Assembly (NCBI GenBank): GCA_039707655.1
Contig: CM077667.1
Span: 542,914,222-542,978,221, forward strand
Source: Elymus sibiricus
Taxonomy: Eukaryota; Streptophyta; Magnoliopsida; Poales; Poaceae
DNA: 64,000 nucleotides
Direction of reading: 5' to 3'
Shown: one piece after another, positions 33,550 to 44,545 of the stretch
How positions within the stretch are numbered: position 1 is the first letter of the stretch
How the letters are laid out: every line of letters starts with the position of its first letter
Position numbers and translations under genes: made by a program
Notes under the pieces: generated by a model
What the model was told of the DNA's origin: nothing
The model's input: only the letters and a program-made list of their open reading frames with translations
The model's database searches: none

Positions 33550-35045
33550 AGGAGCGACGCGATCTGGGTCGGCCCGTTACTGGTTGCAGCGATACCAGTT
33601 TTACAAACGTTCCGGACAGTTTTATTCGGTTTTGGAACCTTCTAGGAGGTTCCTGAACCGGTTTTATCTTCTGTTTCTGTTTTTTTATTTTATTCTTTCA
33701 TGTTTCTTTTTCTTTCAGTTTTCGTTTTTTTCCTTTTCCAGTTGCTTGTTTATATGTTCGTGTTATTTTAAAAAATATTCGCAATTGTCTAAAAATGTTC
33801 GCCTTACAAAAATCATTCATGTTTTCAACTTTGTTCGGGATTTCAAAAAATATTTACGTTTGCAAAACAAATTCTTGTTTTAAAATAATGTTCGTCATTT
33901 TACAAAAAATGTTCGCAATTTTCAAAAAATGTTCTTATTTCTTCAAAAAGTATAGAAATTTTAAAACATGTTTGAGTTTCTTTCCAATGTTCAAAAAAAA
34001 TGATCATGTTTTCAAACATTGTTCTTCAATAAAAAAATGTTCAGTATTTCCAAAACTGTTTGAGAAAAACTGTTCTTAAATGTTCTTAAATAAAAAAAAC
34101 AATGTTCACAATTTGAGAAAATGTTCTTATAATAAAAAAATGTTTGTATTGTTTTGGTTCTAGATTTCATAACTTTCGAAAAACATTCAGAATTTGAGAA
34201 AATGTTTCCAGTTTTCAAAACAATGTTCACAATTTTTTCACAAAGTTCATGTTTACTTTTTTCTGGAGTTTCAGAATATATTCCAGTATAAAAAATTGTT
34301 CTCAAATTTCAAGAAATGCTCAGAATGTTTCCATTCAAGATTATCACAACTTTTCAAAAAAATGTTCCGTTTAGAAAAATCAATTTTTTTAAAAAAATTT
34401 ACGTGTAGGGGTGTGACCATTTTGTAAAGCATTCAATTTTTTTGGAAAAAAGCTGATTTTTTTATTAGCATGAACAAAAAGAAATTTGTGCTTTCAAAAT
34501 TTGTTCGCAAATTTAAAAAAATGTGCATCTTTCCAAAAATTGTTCGCATGTTCAAATTTGTTCAGAAGGTTTAGAAAAACGTTCATGATTGCAAAAAATA
34601 TTCAATTTTTTGTAAAAATTACTCAAAAATTCAAACACTGTTCGGGAATTTTGAAGAACTGTTCGTAAATTTAAAAAATGGTTCTCAAAATAAAAATAAA
34701 TATTCATAATTTTTAAAATGTTTGCATATTTGAAAAAATGATTGCGTTTAAAAAAACGTTCAGATTTTTGAAAACAGTTTATTTTTAAAAGACGCATTTT
34801 TAAAAAACATTTCGAAATTGAAAAATAATTCATTAAAAAAAATGCAGAACCTACAGTACTCCTCTAATATATTTTTACTCACCTACAGCATGTTCGTACC
34901 GGTAGCTAGTTCTTAGAGGTATGCGCAACGAAGTTCGTTTGGTCGGTTGGTTACCATCACGCACGTCTCCTTTTCGATACCTTGGAAGGGCGCTCACCTT
35001 TTTGGATTTTTTATCCCGTCTTCGATAACTGGCTGGCCCAGGGTG
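33550..35045. mobile_element. Probable Mutator-like AT-rich repeat element
   Basis: GATCTGGGTCGGCCCGTTAC near 33565 and an imperfect inverted partner near 35030 (ACTGGCTGGCCCAGGG) resemble TIRs of a common wheat DNA transposon group. Between them lies low-complexity DNA. The ends are poorly matched and no target duplication is convincing, so the class is tentative. Confidence 0.4.
33760..34840. repeat. Low-complexity array of AAAAATGTTC-type words
   Basis: Dozens of variants of 'aaaaaatgttcg', 'tttcaaaacatgtt' and 'ttcagaatttgag' are spaced roughly 25-35 bp apart over about 1.1 kb. No reading frame is meaningful here. Confidence 0.8.
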
Positions 35046-36120
35046 GACTCCCCTATGCGTTCGCTCGACAATACGAACGCGACGCATCGGCCAAACCGAA
35101 TCGCCACGAAGATCGGATCACATCTGTTGTACGCGAACTCGTTCCTTTTGCTGTTGCTGTCGGCGGTGACTCCGTCCCGTTCACCGCGTACACGGTTAAC
35201 GAGAGAGCAGGCCTTCGAAACACCGCCTCTTCGGATCCTGTACGGGAGAGGGGTGATCAGGTTTTTGGGAGCGACAACGCGACTGCTCGCCTTGGTCTGA
35301 CTGCTTCCTCTACGCATTCGTCGCCTTTGTCATCGCCATGTCTTTGCCAACCGACACCGACCGTCTGGCCGATAAGAAGGCGGCCGAGGTGGCTGCCGCC
35401 GCCATTACCGCGGCTACGGCCAACTGGCTTATTTGAGGGTATAACATGTTTATCTCACTCCTGTTTATTTTTATTGTAGCACTCTTAGCGGTATACGTAG
35501 ATGGATCTGCTATTAGCGTAGTAGGTGCTTGCATGATCAAATATCAACATGTATAATACCATGTTTGTGATTTACTCATGGATTAATTTAATCGAGAATT
35601 TGCCTATTTACTAAACGTAAGTGATGGGTAGTTGCACACATCTAAACCACGTGTATACTATGGGGCATCAATATGGTACGATTGGGGTAAGGTATCTAGA
35701 ACACCTCAGCGCGTACCTTTAGCAACCACGTCAGTTGGGATAGAGGAGACTAAAAGTCAGAAAAAGGGGACACAGTGATGTACATGGAAATGCAGACGAA
35801 CCAGTGGCAGCTTTTGCTGGCAATGACGTGAATCCCCATGCGTTGTGAATGGCTGGATTTCCTGTTACAAATGCAACGCACTGTAGAAAAATCGCGTCCC
35901 ACATATTGTGTGTATGCATGCATTCCACGGTGTGCCAGCAAGTGATACATGTTGTGCATGCATGCATTCTACATGTGAAAACAGCTAACGACAATTGCAT
36001 TCATGGGTGAGGTACAAATAATATGATATACATGTCTATCACATGACCTAACTAAAGCTGGTGTATATATAGTCAATCACAATGTGTCTAGATATAGCCT
36101 TAAGTGGAAGCATGTAATCC
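35046..36120. other. Intergenic, only a very short ORF
   Basis: Mostly unassigned. A 32-residue Ala-rich frame (35339-35437, MSLPTDTDRLADKKAAEVAA...) is open but too short to support as a gene. 35560-36100 is AT-rich with no recognised element. Confidence 0.3.
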
Positions 36121-36131
36121 TGGACTAGTAG

Positions 36132-36448
36132 CTATATAAATCCCCTAAGCGTAGTAGTTAGCTACGTACAAATACTCTGAGAATGTGAGATGGTGGGGTG
36201 AAACAAAGATTTCCTACAAGAGCAGTGTGAACAGATCAATCCGGCTATTGAGGGAACCTCGATCGAGTAGGATGCGGACAGAAGTTCCATCAGCTCAAGA
36301 GGCTGTAGCGAGCCTCCGGCGCCAAGGTCAATCCCATGGACTCGATCAGCAATGGCTTATCCTACCACTATGGTTCCCCACCAGACAACCCCATGGTTGG
36401 CCAAGTCCCATCAAAGGCGGCGAGGCCGATAAATGTATGAAGAAATAA
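36132..36448 (+). CDS. Possible small gene: TATA box and 87-residue hypothetical ORF
   Basis: CTATATAAATCCCC at 36132 looks like a good plant TATA box, and an ATG follows about 58 bp later at 36190. The frame runs to TAA at 36446. No domain is recognised and another frame is also open, so this may be an old gene end rather than a gene. The polyadenylation-like AATAAATGTAATGAA follows at 36446-36460. Confidence 0.25.
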
Positions 36449-36529
36449 ATGTAATGAACGATGCTTTCTTCATTGAATGATAAAGAAGACTATTATGCAA
36501 TCCGAAAGGGCATGAACAAGCATGCATCT

Positions 36530-36685
36530 TGTTGAGTATCGTGATTAGTTAGGAAACAAATGATAGACTAGGAATTATTCTGGCTTGTCTTGTACTCCAA
36601 GTTGATCATGTACTCCTATATATATGCCCACGAGGCTCAAGCAATACAACAACTATTTCACCAAATAATTCTTTCCCTTCTAACG
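36530..36685 (+). repeat. 5' LTR of the TRIM-like element
   Basis: Contains TAGTTAGGAAACAAATGATA and a TATATATATGCCC promoter-like core. Ends just before the tRNA primer site at 36686. Confidence 0.9.
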
Positions 36686-36698
36686 TGGTATCAGAGCA

Positions 36699-36985
36699 TG
36701 CGTAGACGGGGACCTGCACACAACTTGTACGCCATGTCGAGGAGGCTAGCAGAGAAGGACTCGACGACGGTTGCGGCGCAAATTGGTGGGGGGCCGATGT
36801 CGCCCGTGGTGGTCGGAGTAGATGAAGTGGTCGGGGTAGACGACGGCGGCGCTGACAATGAGCTGGTGCTGGACGAAGAAGAAGGGGTGGACTGGCGGCG
36901 CGGCTCAGGTGAGCGAGCTGCAGCGGCGCCAAAGAAGAGCGGCGGCGACAGCTGGTTAGGAGCGCGGCGGCGATGCTCGAAGTAG
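36699..36985 (+). CDS. Hypothetical ORF inside the TRIM-like element
   Basis: Starts 14 bases after the primer-binding site begins and encodes about 95 residues rich in Val, Asp, Gly and Arg. It resembles no retroelement protein I know. GC-rich DNA gives long frames on both strands here, so coding is doubtful. Confidence 0.25.
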
Positions 36986-37744
36986 GCGATGAACCCGACA
37001 ACGTGATGAAGACCGGCGCGGACTGTGGCGTTCCTGCGCCGAGGGAGACGGCACAGCGCATACCAAGGGAAGTCGACGCGCGGGGACGACGGAGTGGACT
37101 GCGGGCCGCGGTGCTACGACCCGAAGGGGGGACGCAGCGGCAGCAGGCGGGTCGGGGCGACGGCGTGAAGACCTCGGGCGGTGGCGGTGACCGCGGGCCG
37201 CGGTGCTACGGCCCGAAGGGGCGGCACGGCGGCGAAGCGCGGGTCGGTGCGACCGCGGGGACGGCCTTGGGTGGCGGCGGAGACCGCGTGCCTTCGTCCC
37301 CGATGTGTTTCCAGGTTTAGCAAGCCTGGAGAGACGCATCATCAACATCGATTTTGTCCGTCTAGGCATGCCCGGTGCTGGCAACACCGATGCGTGCCTT
37401 CGTCCAAGACGTGTCCCCGGACTTGGCAATCCCGGCGCGACGCGTCTCCACTTCGTCTTCTTCACGTACGGCGCACCACTACTTCGACACCACTGCGCCC
37501 ATGACTAACTCAGTGCCTCCTTGCGCCCGCGGCTCCATGGCAACTTCCTCGACACCGGCTACCCCGACTCGACATTGAGCACGACATTCTTTGCACGGCT
37601 ACCTCAACCACGGTTGCACCACCCTACGCTCTCGGCTACTTCGACATCGGCACAAAGGGCTACCGCCTTGCTTGAGCAACCTCGTCGGTTTCTACTCCAG
37701 CCACGACTTCCACGATGCATCGACCGTTACAACTGTGTCTGTGT

Positions 37745-37765
37745 GGGGGGGGGGGGGGGGGGGGG
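37745..37765 (+). repeat. Homopolymer run of 21 G
   Basis: Uninterrupted G run in the interior of the TRIM-like element, just upstream of its 3' LTR. It could form G-quadruplex structures and may vary in length or be an assembly weak spot. Confidence 0.95.
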
Positions 37766-37839
37766 ATGACCGTCGGCCTACCTTCGGATTCTTCTCCAGT
37801 CTCACCGTCTGCGTCGCTACCGTTGTGACTACGGGGGGA

Positions 37840-37995
37840 TGTTGACTATCGTGTTTAGTTAGGAAACAAAAGATAGACTAGGAATTATTCTGGCTTGTCT
37901 TGTACTCCAAGTTGATCATGTACTCCTATATATATGCCCACGAGGCTCAAGCAATACAACAACTATTCCACCAAATCCCTCTCTCCCTTCTAACA
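37840..37995 (+). repeat. 3' LTR of the TRIM-like element
   Basis: Same length as the 5' LTR with only a handful of differences, implying a fairly recent insertion. Confidence 0.9.
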
Positions 37996-38639
37996 CCTCT
38001 GTTCGTGTAACTCGCGGCGTTTGCGAAAAACAATGGCCGACGGTTGGTGATTATGCTGGGATAAAAGCTTGAATTAGTTAATATCATTGAGTCTCACACA
38101 CTCCCCCTATTGTCTAAATTCCCCTCGAGAAACCATGGGGAAAAAATATATGAGTAGATGTACGCAATATGCCATGCAAAACTCATTTTGAAAACCCTGT
38201 TAAAAATAAGGAAAAAAATGACATATCACAATGCTTGTATTTCTATTGCTTTATTAAAAACCTTCTATGAGAAACCATATAGAAATCTCTCACAGAGGAA
38301 AAGTATGCAATATCAAGGATCTGATGATCCTGAATATGTTATCGTTTAGGAGCGCACCCCCCCTTATAATGTGTGTGGAACCACCAAGCTCATGATATGA
38401 CTTCATTTGCAAAATAGTTGTCTTCCCACTTCTTTTCAATAGTTGGGTAAGAAAATATTTTCAAAGAACTACGCTTTACAATATTGCTCTTTATAACATA
38501 TATGCATCTGCGTAATGCAAACAATGTTATATTCATAGATAATGGTGGATGGTTCGTACCAACCAGTCACACCGGAACTTTCAAAAAAGTTCATCATTCT
38601 AGGAATTCACTCACATTTATGTGATGGTTCATACAAATA
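37996..38639. other. AT-rich flank, possible retroelement remnant, no gene
   Basis: Includes GTCTCACACACTCCCCCTAT near 38091, which read on the minus strand resembles a polypurine tract. No LTR pair can be shown. Confidence 0.3.
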
Positions 38640-38921
38640 AATACTTTCAAAATGATTAGTGGATGGTGCTACTAAACCAATGCACAACGATTATTCCACA
38701 AACCACGGGTCACTATGTGCCCTTATTGCATACAACTTGAGATTAAGCATCAAATCCCAAAGGTAAGACCGAAATAGTGAATCAATTATTTAAGCACTTG
38801 GCCCCTTACTGATGATAGCGAGGACCTGCCTAAATCTCCACCGAACACAAGTGTCTTTTCACCACATGGTCAGTGCGGTCGGCTCACTATAGCACGCATA
38901 CTATTATCCGGCGCATCCGCC

Positions 38922-40329
38922 CACTAGTGCAGAAAAGCCTAGTGTCGGCCTTCTAAAATGGGCCTTGCTGGTGTAGACACTCAATGGCACCAATATGGCG
39001 CCATTGTTAACCAAATATCGATGACATTCGCGCTACCACGTCATCGGTATTTTACATACCGGTGGTGTGGCACTGTCCGCTCACGCCACCACTATTTAAA
39101 ATAGCAGTGACATTGACATTTATACACGTCAGTACTATTAACTACTAGTAGTGACGTGAGCAAAATCAACTAAGGCCACCACTATGTATTTATGGATTTA
39201 AAAAAAGATAGTTATACAATTTACTAATGCATCCAAATATTTATACATTCATCCATATATTCATATATATCAGTTATATAAGTCATACATTCATCCATAT
39301 GGTGTACACACACTGCTGGAGAACGAAGGAAAGAAGATGATTTTATTTTGAGGTGGTGTACACACTTCTACACGTACATGAACATCAACATGGAAATGAG
39401 CAGAAACACAAGGTGTACACACACTGCCGGAGAACAGAGGAATGAGAGGAGCTCACCATGACAATTTTGTAGCAGATGTCGTGCACAACCGCCATTGGAG
39501 AGGAGCCGCTAGGGACACTAGAGCCACGCCTGCGATGAAAGCGAGGCCGTGCCCGAAACCCTAGCTGCTGGAGGTGTTAGGCACGATCACTGGAGGCCGT
39601 GTGCGGTGGATCTGGCCGGAGGCAAGGACACTGCAAGGCAGGCGAGGTCTGTGCCGAGCTGCACGCCGGCCATAGCTGTCGAGGGTCGTCGAAATCGGAC
39701 GGCGTTGGTGGCTGCAGCGAGGGGTTGCGGAACAGATAGGGAAGGCTCACAAGGAGATGGCTGGGTGAGATGCTTGGTGTCGATGGATTGCGCGGCTTGC
39801 GGTGGGCCAGAGGAGGAGATAGGGATGCGATGTAGGTAGCGACCGAGGTGGTGGCGGTGATTTTGGAAGTTGGGGACAGAGAGTTCGATTGAGAGAGAAA
39901 TGAGAGCGAACGAGGGAGAGAAAAGAAAGATGTGCTTTGCCGCCTGGGTTAGGCCTCGTGGCAATTTCGTCTTTTTTCGGCTACAATTTTATTATTACTA
40001 CTAAAAAATGTTTTAATTCTATTGGTGTTGTGGACAGAAATGCACGAAATTTGTTATTAGTGGCGTGACATTATTCACTCACGCCACCACTACTTATAGT
40101 ATCAATGGCGTGGCATATTTTCACACGTCACCAATAACTTGCGCCAGGCCATACTGTTGGATCCCAAATACTGGTGGCGTGGATTTTATACGGCACGTCA
40201 CTAGTAACCTATTACTGGCGACGTACCATATATGTCAACGCCATCACTATTTAAAAAAGATAATGATGACGTGGATTGAAAATGAGGCGTCACTAATAAA
40301 AGTTGTGACTAGCCATTTTTCTACTAGTG
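38922..40329. mobile_element. Non-autonomous CACTA element, about 1.4 kb
   Basis: Left end CACTAGTGCAGAAAAGCC. The right end in reverse complement is CACTAGTAGAAAAATGGC. Subterminal 'cacgccacca / ggcgtgg' repeats lie in both ends (about 39060-39180 and 40060-40290). Flanking triplets are GCC and ACC, matching in two of three. The GC-rich middle (39470-39950) has open frames on both strands but no transposase. Confidence 0.8.
39460..39965. other. GC-rich interior of the non-autonomous CACTA element
   Basis: Opposed open frames at 39549-39839 (plus) and 39587-39964 (minus) show no known domain. This may be captured host sequence. I cannot identify a source. Confidence 0.3.
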
Positions 40330-40650
40330 ACCGCTTGTCCCTTTGTCATGGAATCCCATGCACCGTTGCAAGAAGTGCCCTATATAGAAAAGTCTTCTGA
40401 GTGCCTCCAGGCACATCAACAAAGAATACGCCACCCTCATGACAGTCAACCATAGAAATAATTTTATCTAGGCACTCCTCGAGTCTGAATTAAGCGAGTA
40501 TGATAGATATGTGTCCTAGCTCGATGGCAGATTCATCGAAGATCTCCTTAGTATGCCGGAAGAAGTGTCATATTATTCATATCGATATCAGCAAGACGGA
40601 ATGACATTACGCCTTGCCAATCTCTCCTCATGTACTGATTGTAGTTGTGG

Positions 40651-40859
40651 TGTGTGCCCAGGTTAAGAAAAGTTAGGCCGTTCGTCGGCGAGGCGCCGTT
40701 CGTACGGCGGGGCGTTTGTGCGCCGGAAACTCTTGTGTCCAGTGTGCTTGTCTCCTTTTTCCACCTACGTGTGTCGAGTGTGTGACGAGAGAGAGAGGTC
40801 CGTCCGGCGTTCGCGTCGCCGGAGGCTATTCGGCGTTCGTCGCCGGGTTTGTCCCAACA
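40651..40859. other. Possible solo LTR
   Basis: Starts TGTGCCCAGG and ends GTTTGTCCCAACA, so it has TG...CA ends. The interior is GC-rich with CpG, like an LTR promoter. No matching target duplication is seen, so this is weak. Confidence 0.25.
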
Positions 40860-40861
40860 CC

Positions 40862-40985
40862 TTTCACATTAATATCCCCCTAGAGTCCTCCTTACGCAGA
40901 TGACTCCTTTCACCCTAATATTCCCCTAGAGTCCTCACACAGATGACTCCTTGCTCCCCAATATTCCCCTAGAGTTAAGAACGCT
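40862..40985 (+). repeat. Short tandem repeat, about 2.5 units of 45-55 bp
   Basis: AATATTCCCCTAGAGT-like words occur at about 40871, 40917 and 40960, each of the first two followed by CCTC...CAGATGACTCCTT. Confidence 0.75.
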
Positions 40986-41899
40986 GTCACATTACCATTA
41001 TCTCCCAACCTCTCTTCTTTCTCACGTGGATGCAGTCCCTTCGATTTCTATCAAATTTTCACTAGGCTTGAGCAGCTTTCACCATGGCAGCGCATCCTCT
41101 GATCCTCCTCCGCCTCTTTTCTCTCCCACTATCTAGCGGGATTGTTGGGTTAGAGAGAAAGACATCACGTTCGCGTGTGTTGGATCTCCAGTCACGATGA
41201 TCTGGTGCACCTTCGATTAGGGAATATGCACGTACATGTTTAAGTGAATTTAGCCAGGTTTCTACGTGCATGTCTTGCCGGATGAAGCATACGTGCGCTA
41301 GCTTAATGCAGGATCGTGTCATGAGTCAATCCACTGGAGTCATCGTGCTGCCCGGCCGCTGATACTGCGACTCAGAGTGCGGCAGCATGGCCAGAACCTA
41401 CTCGGTTATCGCGGCGTACTGGAGGAAGGAAGCATGAGCTGCTGCACGTACGAGTCCTATGCGGCAAAGTCGCTGCAGACCTGACTCCATCTTGCAAGGT
41501 GTGTACATGCATGCGGATGGGCGATAAGTTCTGGCCCTATGACCGGGTGCTTGACTACGAGTCTACGAGATGGGGTCCTGCTGGACTTCAAGATGACCAT
41601 CTTGATCTTAACCGATGCATGTTTTAGGAGTCCAATTAACTAGGACGTACAAGATGCGCCAAAACATCCGGCAGCAGGAGAAAAAGCAGTATTTTTGTCT
41701 GTGACAGCAACCGGATTATGTCAAGGTAAAATCATGAAAACTGATGTAGTAGCACAAAACTGATGTAGTATCCCTGTTTAATTCATCGATGACACCACAC
41801 ATGTTTGCTGATTATGTTGACAGTTTGATACTCACCACAGGTACTCATTCCTTCTAAATAGACTGTCGACTTTTTATCTCGGTACATTTTTCACATATA
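40986..41899. other. Intergenic, nothing recognised
   Basis: No ORF with a known domain. It contains a direct repeat of AAAACTGATGTAGTA at about 41738 and 41757. Confidence 0.4.
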
Positions 41900-42037
41900 C
41901 TCCCTCTATAACATAATATATGTCGTTTTAGCAGCTCGAATTGATCTTAATTAGTCGACGGAGATCAGTGTTAACTAAAAAATGTTGGGAAGAAATCGCT
42001 CTTTAAAATGATTTAGTTAACACTTTGATGGAGTGTA
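41900..42037. mobile_element. Possible Stowaway-like MITE remnant
   Basis: TACTCCCTCTATAACATAAT on the left resembles Stowaway ends, and TTTGATGGAGTGTA on the right is a weak inverse. The interior has an inverted pair, GTGTTAACTA / TAGTTAACAC. Both ends adjoin TA. Confidence 0.35.
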
Positions 42038-43652
42038 GTTAGGTCGCCGCTGGAATTGCTGGAAGTACTCGACGGCGATATGTGGGTCTCTGGCTCAAAG
42101 GTTCATTGCTCCCTACACCGCGCGGCGAGATCCTTTTGTCCAGCCTCCACCGGTGTTTAATTGATTAATAACCCGTCATTGAATGCCATGATATTACTTC
42201 TGTGCTTGTCACATGATTGGATGTTGAATTACATAGCCCTTGCCACTATTATTTTTCCAGGTGTGCGCAGTTTACTGGCAAAGTTGCACCTTATTGTTCT
42301 TTTAACTCAAATATGCTTTGTGCTACTACATCAGTTTTCATGATTTTACCTGGACAATGATGTATGACCTTTGGTATGGTGTAATTAGCCCTTATTTGTT
42401 TTATGTTTCTTCAATCTAATTTATGTCTTATATACTTACAAATTTTAGTCTCCCTCCATATCTTCTCAACTGTTTATGATGCATAATTTCATAAAAAAAC
42501 TATTATCTATTACTATACTTATCATAGGCACTCAAGAAAATTCTCACATTTTTTAGGGAAAATTGAAAAAATACAAAACCGTTAATGTGGGACCAAATTA
42601 TAACGGTGGAGATTTACAGTAGTAAACGCTAGATATAGAACTCTTTGGATTTATGTTGACAAAGCTTTCGGACTAATATGTAGTAACTTATATGTTATAT
42701 GACTAAGAAAGTTATATTTCAATTACTACATATATAGGATTAATTTGGTGAGGTATTGCATACAGTTCCAGTAAGCATGCAAGGATATGTATACTCACTT
42801 TATTTCTATCTCTAATTTTCTTAAAATTGTTTTTTTGTTATATTTGTTTCCAAGTCACTTCCAAAGACAATTTTCATTATTTAGTAGTGGTGGGGAATTT
42901 CTCCGATATTCGGCAATTACTAATCATGAGGTAAATATATTCAGAGGGAGCACTCACGGGTATCAATATAACATAGTTGCTCCATTTCTATCTAAATCCG
43001 TTTGAATCCCACAATGCTTATACGAAGATATCCATATAAATATATTTCTATAAATTATACATTAAAATAAGTTAAGTTATATAACGATTATAAGTGGACT
43101 CCATTCTTTGACTTTTCTGCAGAATAATTTATACTTCACATGAGATCTCGGTTTCTTATTCATACAGTAGCATTACTAACTGATCTGGAATTAGGTTCAT
43201 ACAATCTAAATTTCCGTTTAATCAGGTGATCTACCATCTCCATCGAAATTATTTATTAAAAAAATGATCAGGGTATCTCATTATAAAGTCTGAGCAGTAT
43301 GAAATGGAGGTCAAGAAAATTGAACTAAATTAGTACCATAATGTAAACTAACCATAATTTTAGCAAGGCTTTTTCATATGATGTTACTGTTGCCTAAAAT
43401 GGTAACACATATACCTATATATGTTTGGCGTCTAATAGCTAGGCTTTTGTAGTTTGCAAAAACACCACTCCGAATCTATATGTACCACCATAAATCAAAA
43501 TTTAAATCTGGTATATACTCATGTTATAAATATATAATAGCCATTTTGTATAGTATAGTAAACTAAATGTTACTGCATATTGAAAAATTTGCAAATATAT
43601 ATTTCACGAAACCGCACCTGAATATAGAATGTCAAATTCTTATTGTGAACAT
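42038..43652. other. AT-rich intergenic DNA without genes
   Basis: No supported coding region, LTR or TIR. Several short frames are open by chance. This is the left flank of CACTA element B. Confidence 0.5.
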
Positions 43653-44072
43653 CACTACTAGGAAAAGGGCTATAGATGAAATGGATACTAATGGCGCACC
43701 TAACATGTGGTGCGCCACTACTATATACCAGTGGCGCACCATGTGCAGGTGCGCCATTAGTGTGGAAGACACTAATGGCGCACCAGGCACATGGTGCGCC
43801 ACTAGTAACATTTTTTTTTTCCAAACATACTAATGGCGCATCCATGCACAGTGCGCCATTATTAGTTCTAACTAGTAATGGCGCACCAGACACACAGTGC
43901 GCCACTACTATAGTTTTTTTTTTCTTTTTTTTGCAAAACTACTAATGGCGCACCGTGGCATAGTGCGCCATTACTAGTTTAACGGTGCGCCATTAGTATA
44001 TATGTATATATTTTTTTTTTTTTGCAGAACTACTAATGGCGCACCACCAGCAGGTGCGCCATTAGTAACCTG
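43653..44072. repeat. 5' TIR and subterminal palindromes of CACTA B
   Basis: About seven palindromes of the form TAATGGCGCACC-N-GGTGCGCCATTA, plus half-sites, are separated by T-rich spacers with runs of ten or so T. They would serve as binding sites for the element's own DNA-binding protein, by analogy with TNPA of En/Spm. They lie directly upstream of the transposase leader exon. Confidence 0.92.
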
Positions 44073-44545
44073 GGACCAACAAGATATTTTGGACAGCCAC
44101 CTACCCACTCACTTTCCCCACTTCATTCTCTCCACCTCCTCCTCCAAACTTGTCTCGGCTGCCTCCTCCTTGTCACCTCATTTCCACCATAGATTCATCC
44201 AAATTAAGTGGTTAAATTACCTTTTTTTGATAGGTAAGTAAGGGGGGAAGCTATGTTTATGTTGTTCTCCCTCCAACAACGTGCACATGCACTTTTTATG
44301 GCCTAGCTAGATCTATGTATGTTCGTGGTGTTGCATATATTTGTGGTGTTGCATATATGTTTGTGTTTGCAGGTACCGGTATTTGAAATGCGATAGTTGC
44401 CAATATTTTGCCGGAATGTTGATTCATTTCCGTTTCGGCGAGAATTTTGGCACTATGCATTCTTTTTGGTCCTATTTTTAGGGAAAGTCATGCCAAATTT
44501 TTTCTTGGTTCTAAAATATCGTTTTGCTCTACCCCGCAGGCGACC
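44073..44545 (+). promoter_or_regulatory. Promoter, leader exon and introns of the element B transposase
   Basis: A pyrimidine-rich leader (CTCCACCTCCTCCTCC near 44130) ends at the donor GTAAGT (44234). An acceptor, GTGTTTGCAG, ends at 44372 and a second, CTACCCCGCAG, at 44540, six bases before the ATG. The part after 44373 contains TTGCCGGAATG...TTTCGGC, a short inverted motif also found in the leader of gene 2. No clear TATA box is seen. Confidence 0.55.

Larger units (their letters stand above)
36530..37995 (+). mobile_element. Small LTR retroelement (TRIM-like), 1,466 bp, no gag-pol
   Basis: Direct LTRs of 156 bp (36530-36685 and 37840-37995) start TGTTGA. TGGTATCAGAGC follows the first LTR, the standard primer-binding site for initiator Met-tRNA. 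A purine run, ACGGGGGGA, precedes the second. Flanks CATCT and CCTCT match 4 of 5, a likely target duplication. The 1.15-kb interior is GC-rich and holds no gag, protease, RT or integrase. Confidence 0.9.
38640..40640 (-). pseudogene. Helitron RepHel (PIF1-like) helicase relic, split by a CACTA element
   Basis: On the minus strand 40640-40330 reads towards a Walker A motif, FFVDVPGGTQKTFLYRALL, with Gln replacing Gly in GGTGKT, preceded by an acidic lead-in. After the CACTA element, 38921-38640 continues with EKTLVFGGDLG (the GGDFRQ region of PIF1 helicases) and decayed sequence corresponding to the MRA...DPWFS region. Stops are frequent. Helitron helicases unwind DNA during rolling-circle transposition. 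This one is non-functional. Confidence 0.65.

Noticed and set aside
37500..37845. Coding gene ending at the G run
   Set aside because: Frames pass through a 21-G homopolymer and lie between LTRs of a small retroelement. No domain.
40651..40859. Confident solo LTR
   Set aside because: TG...CA ends exist, but no target duplication or matching element is in the window. Kept only as a low-confidence feature.
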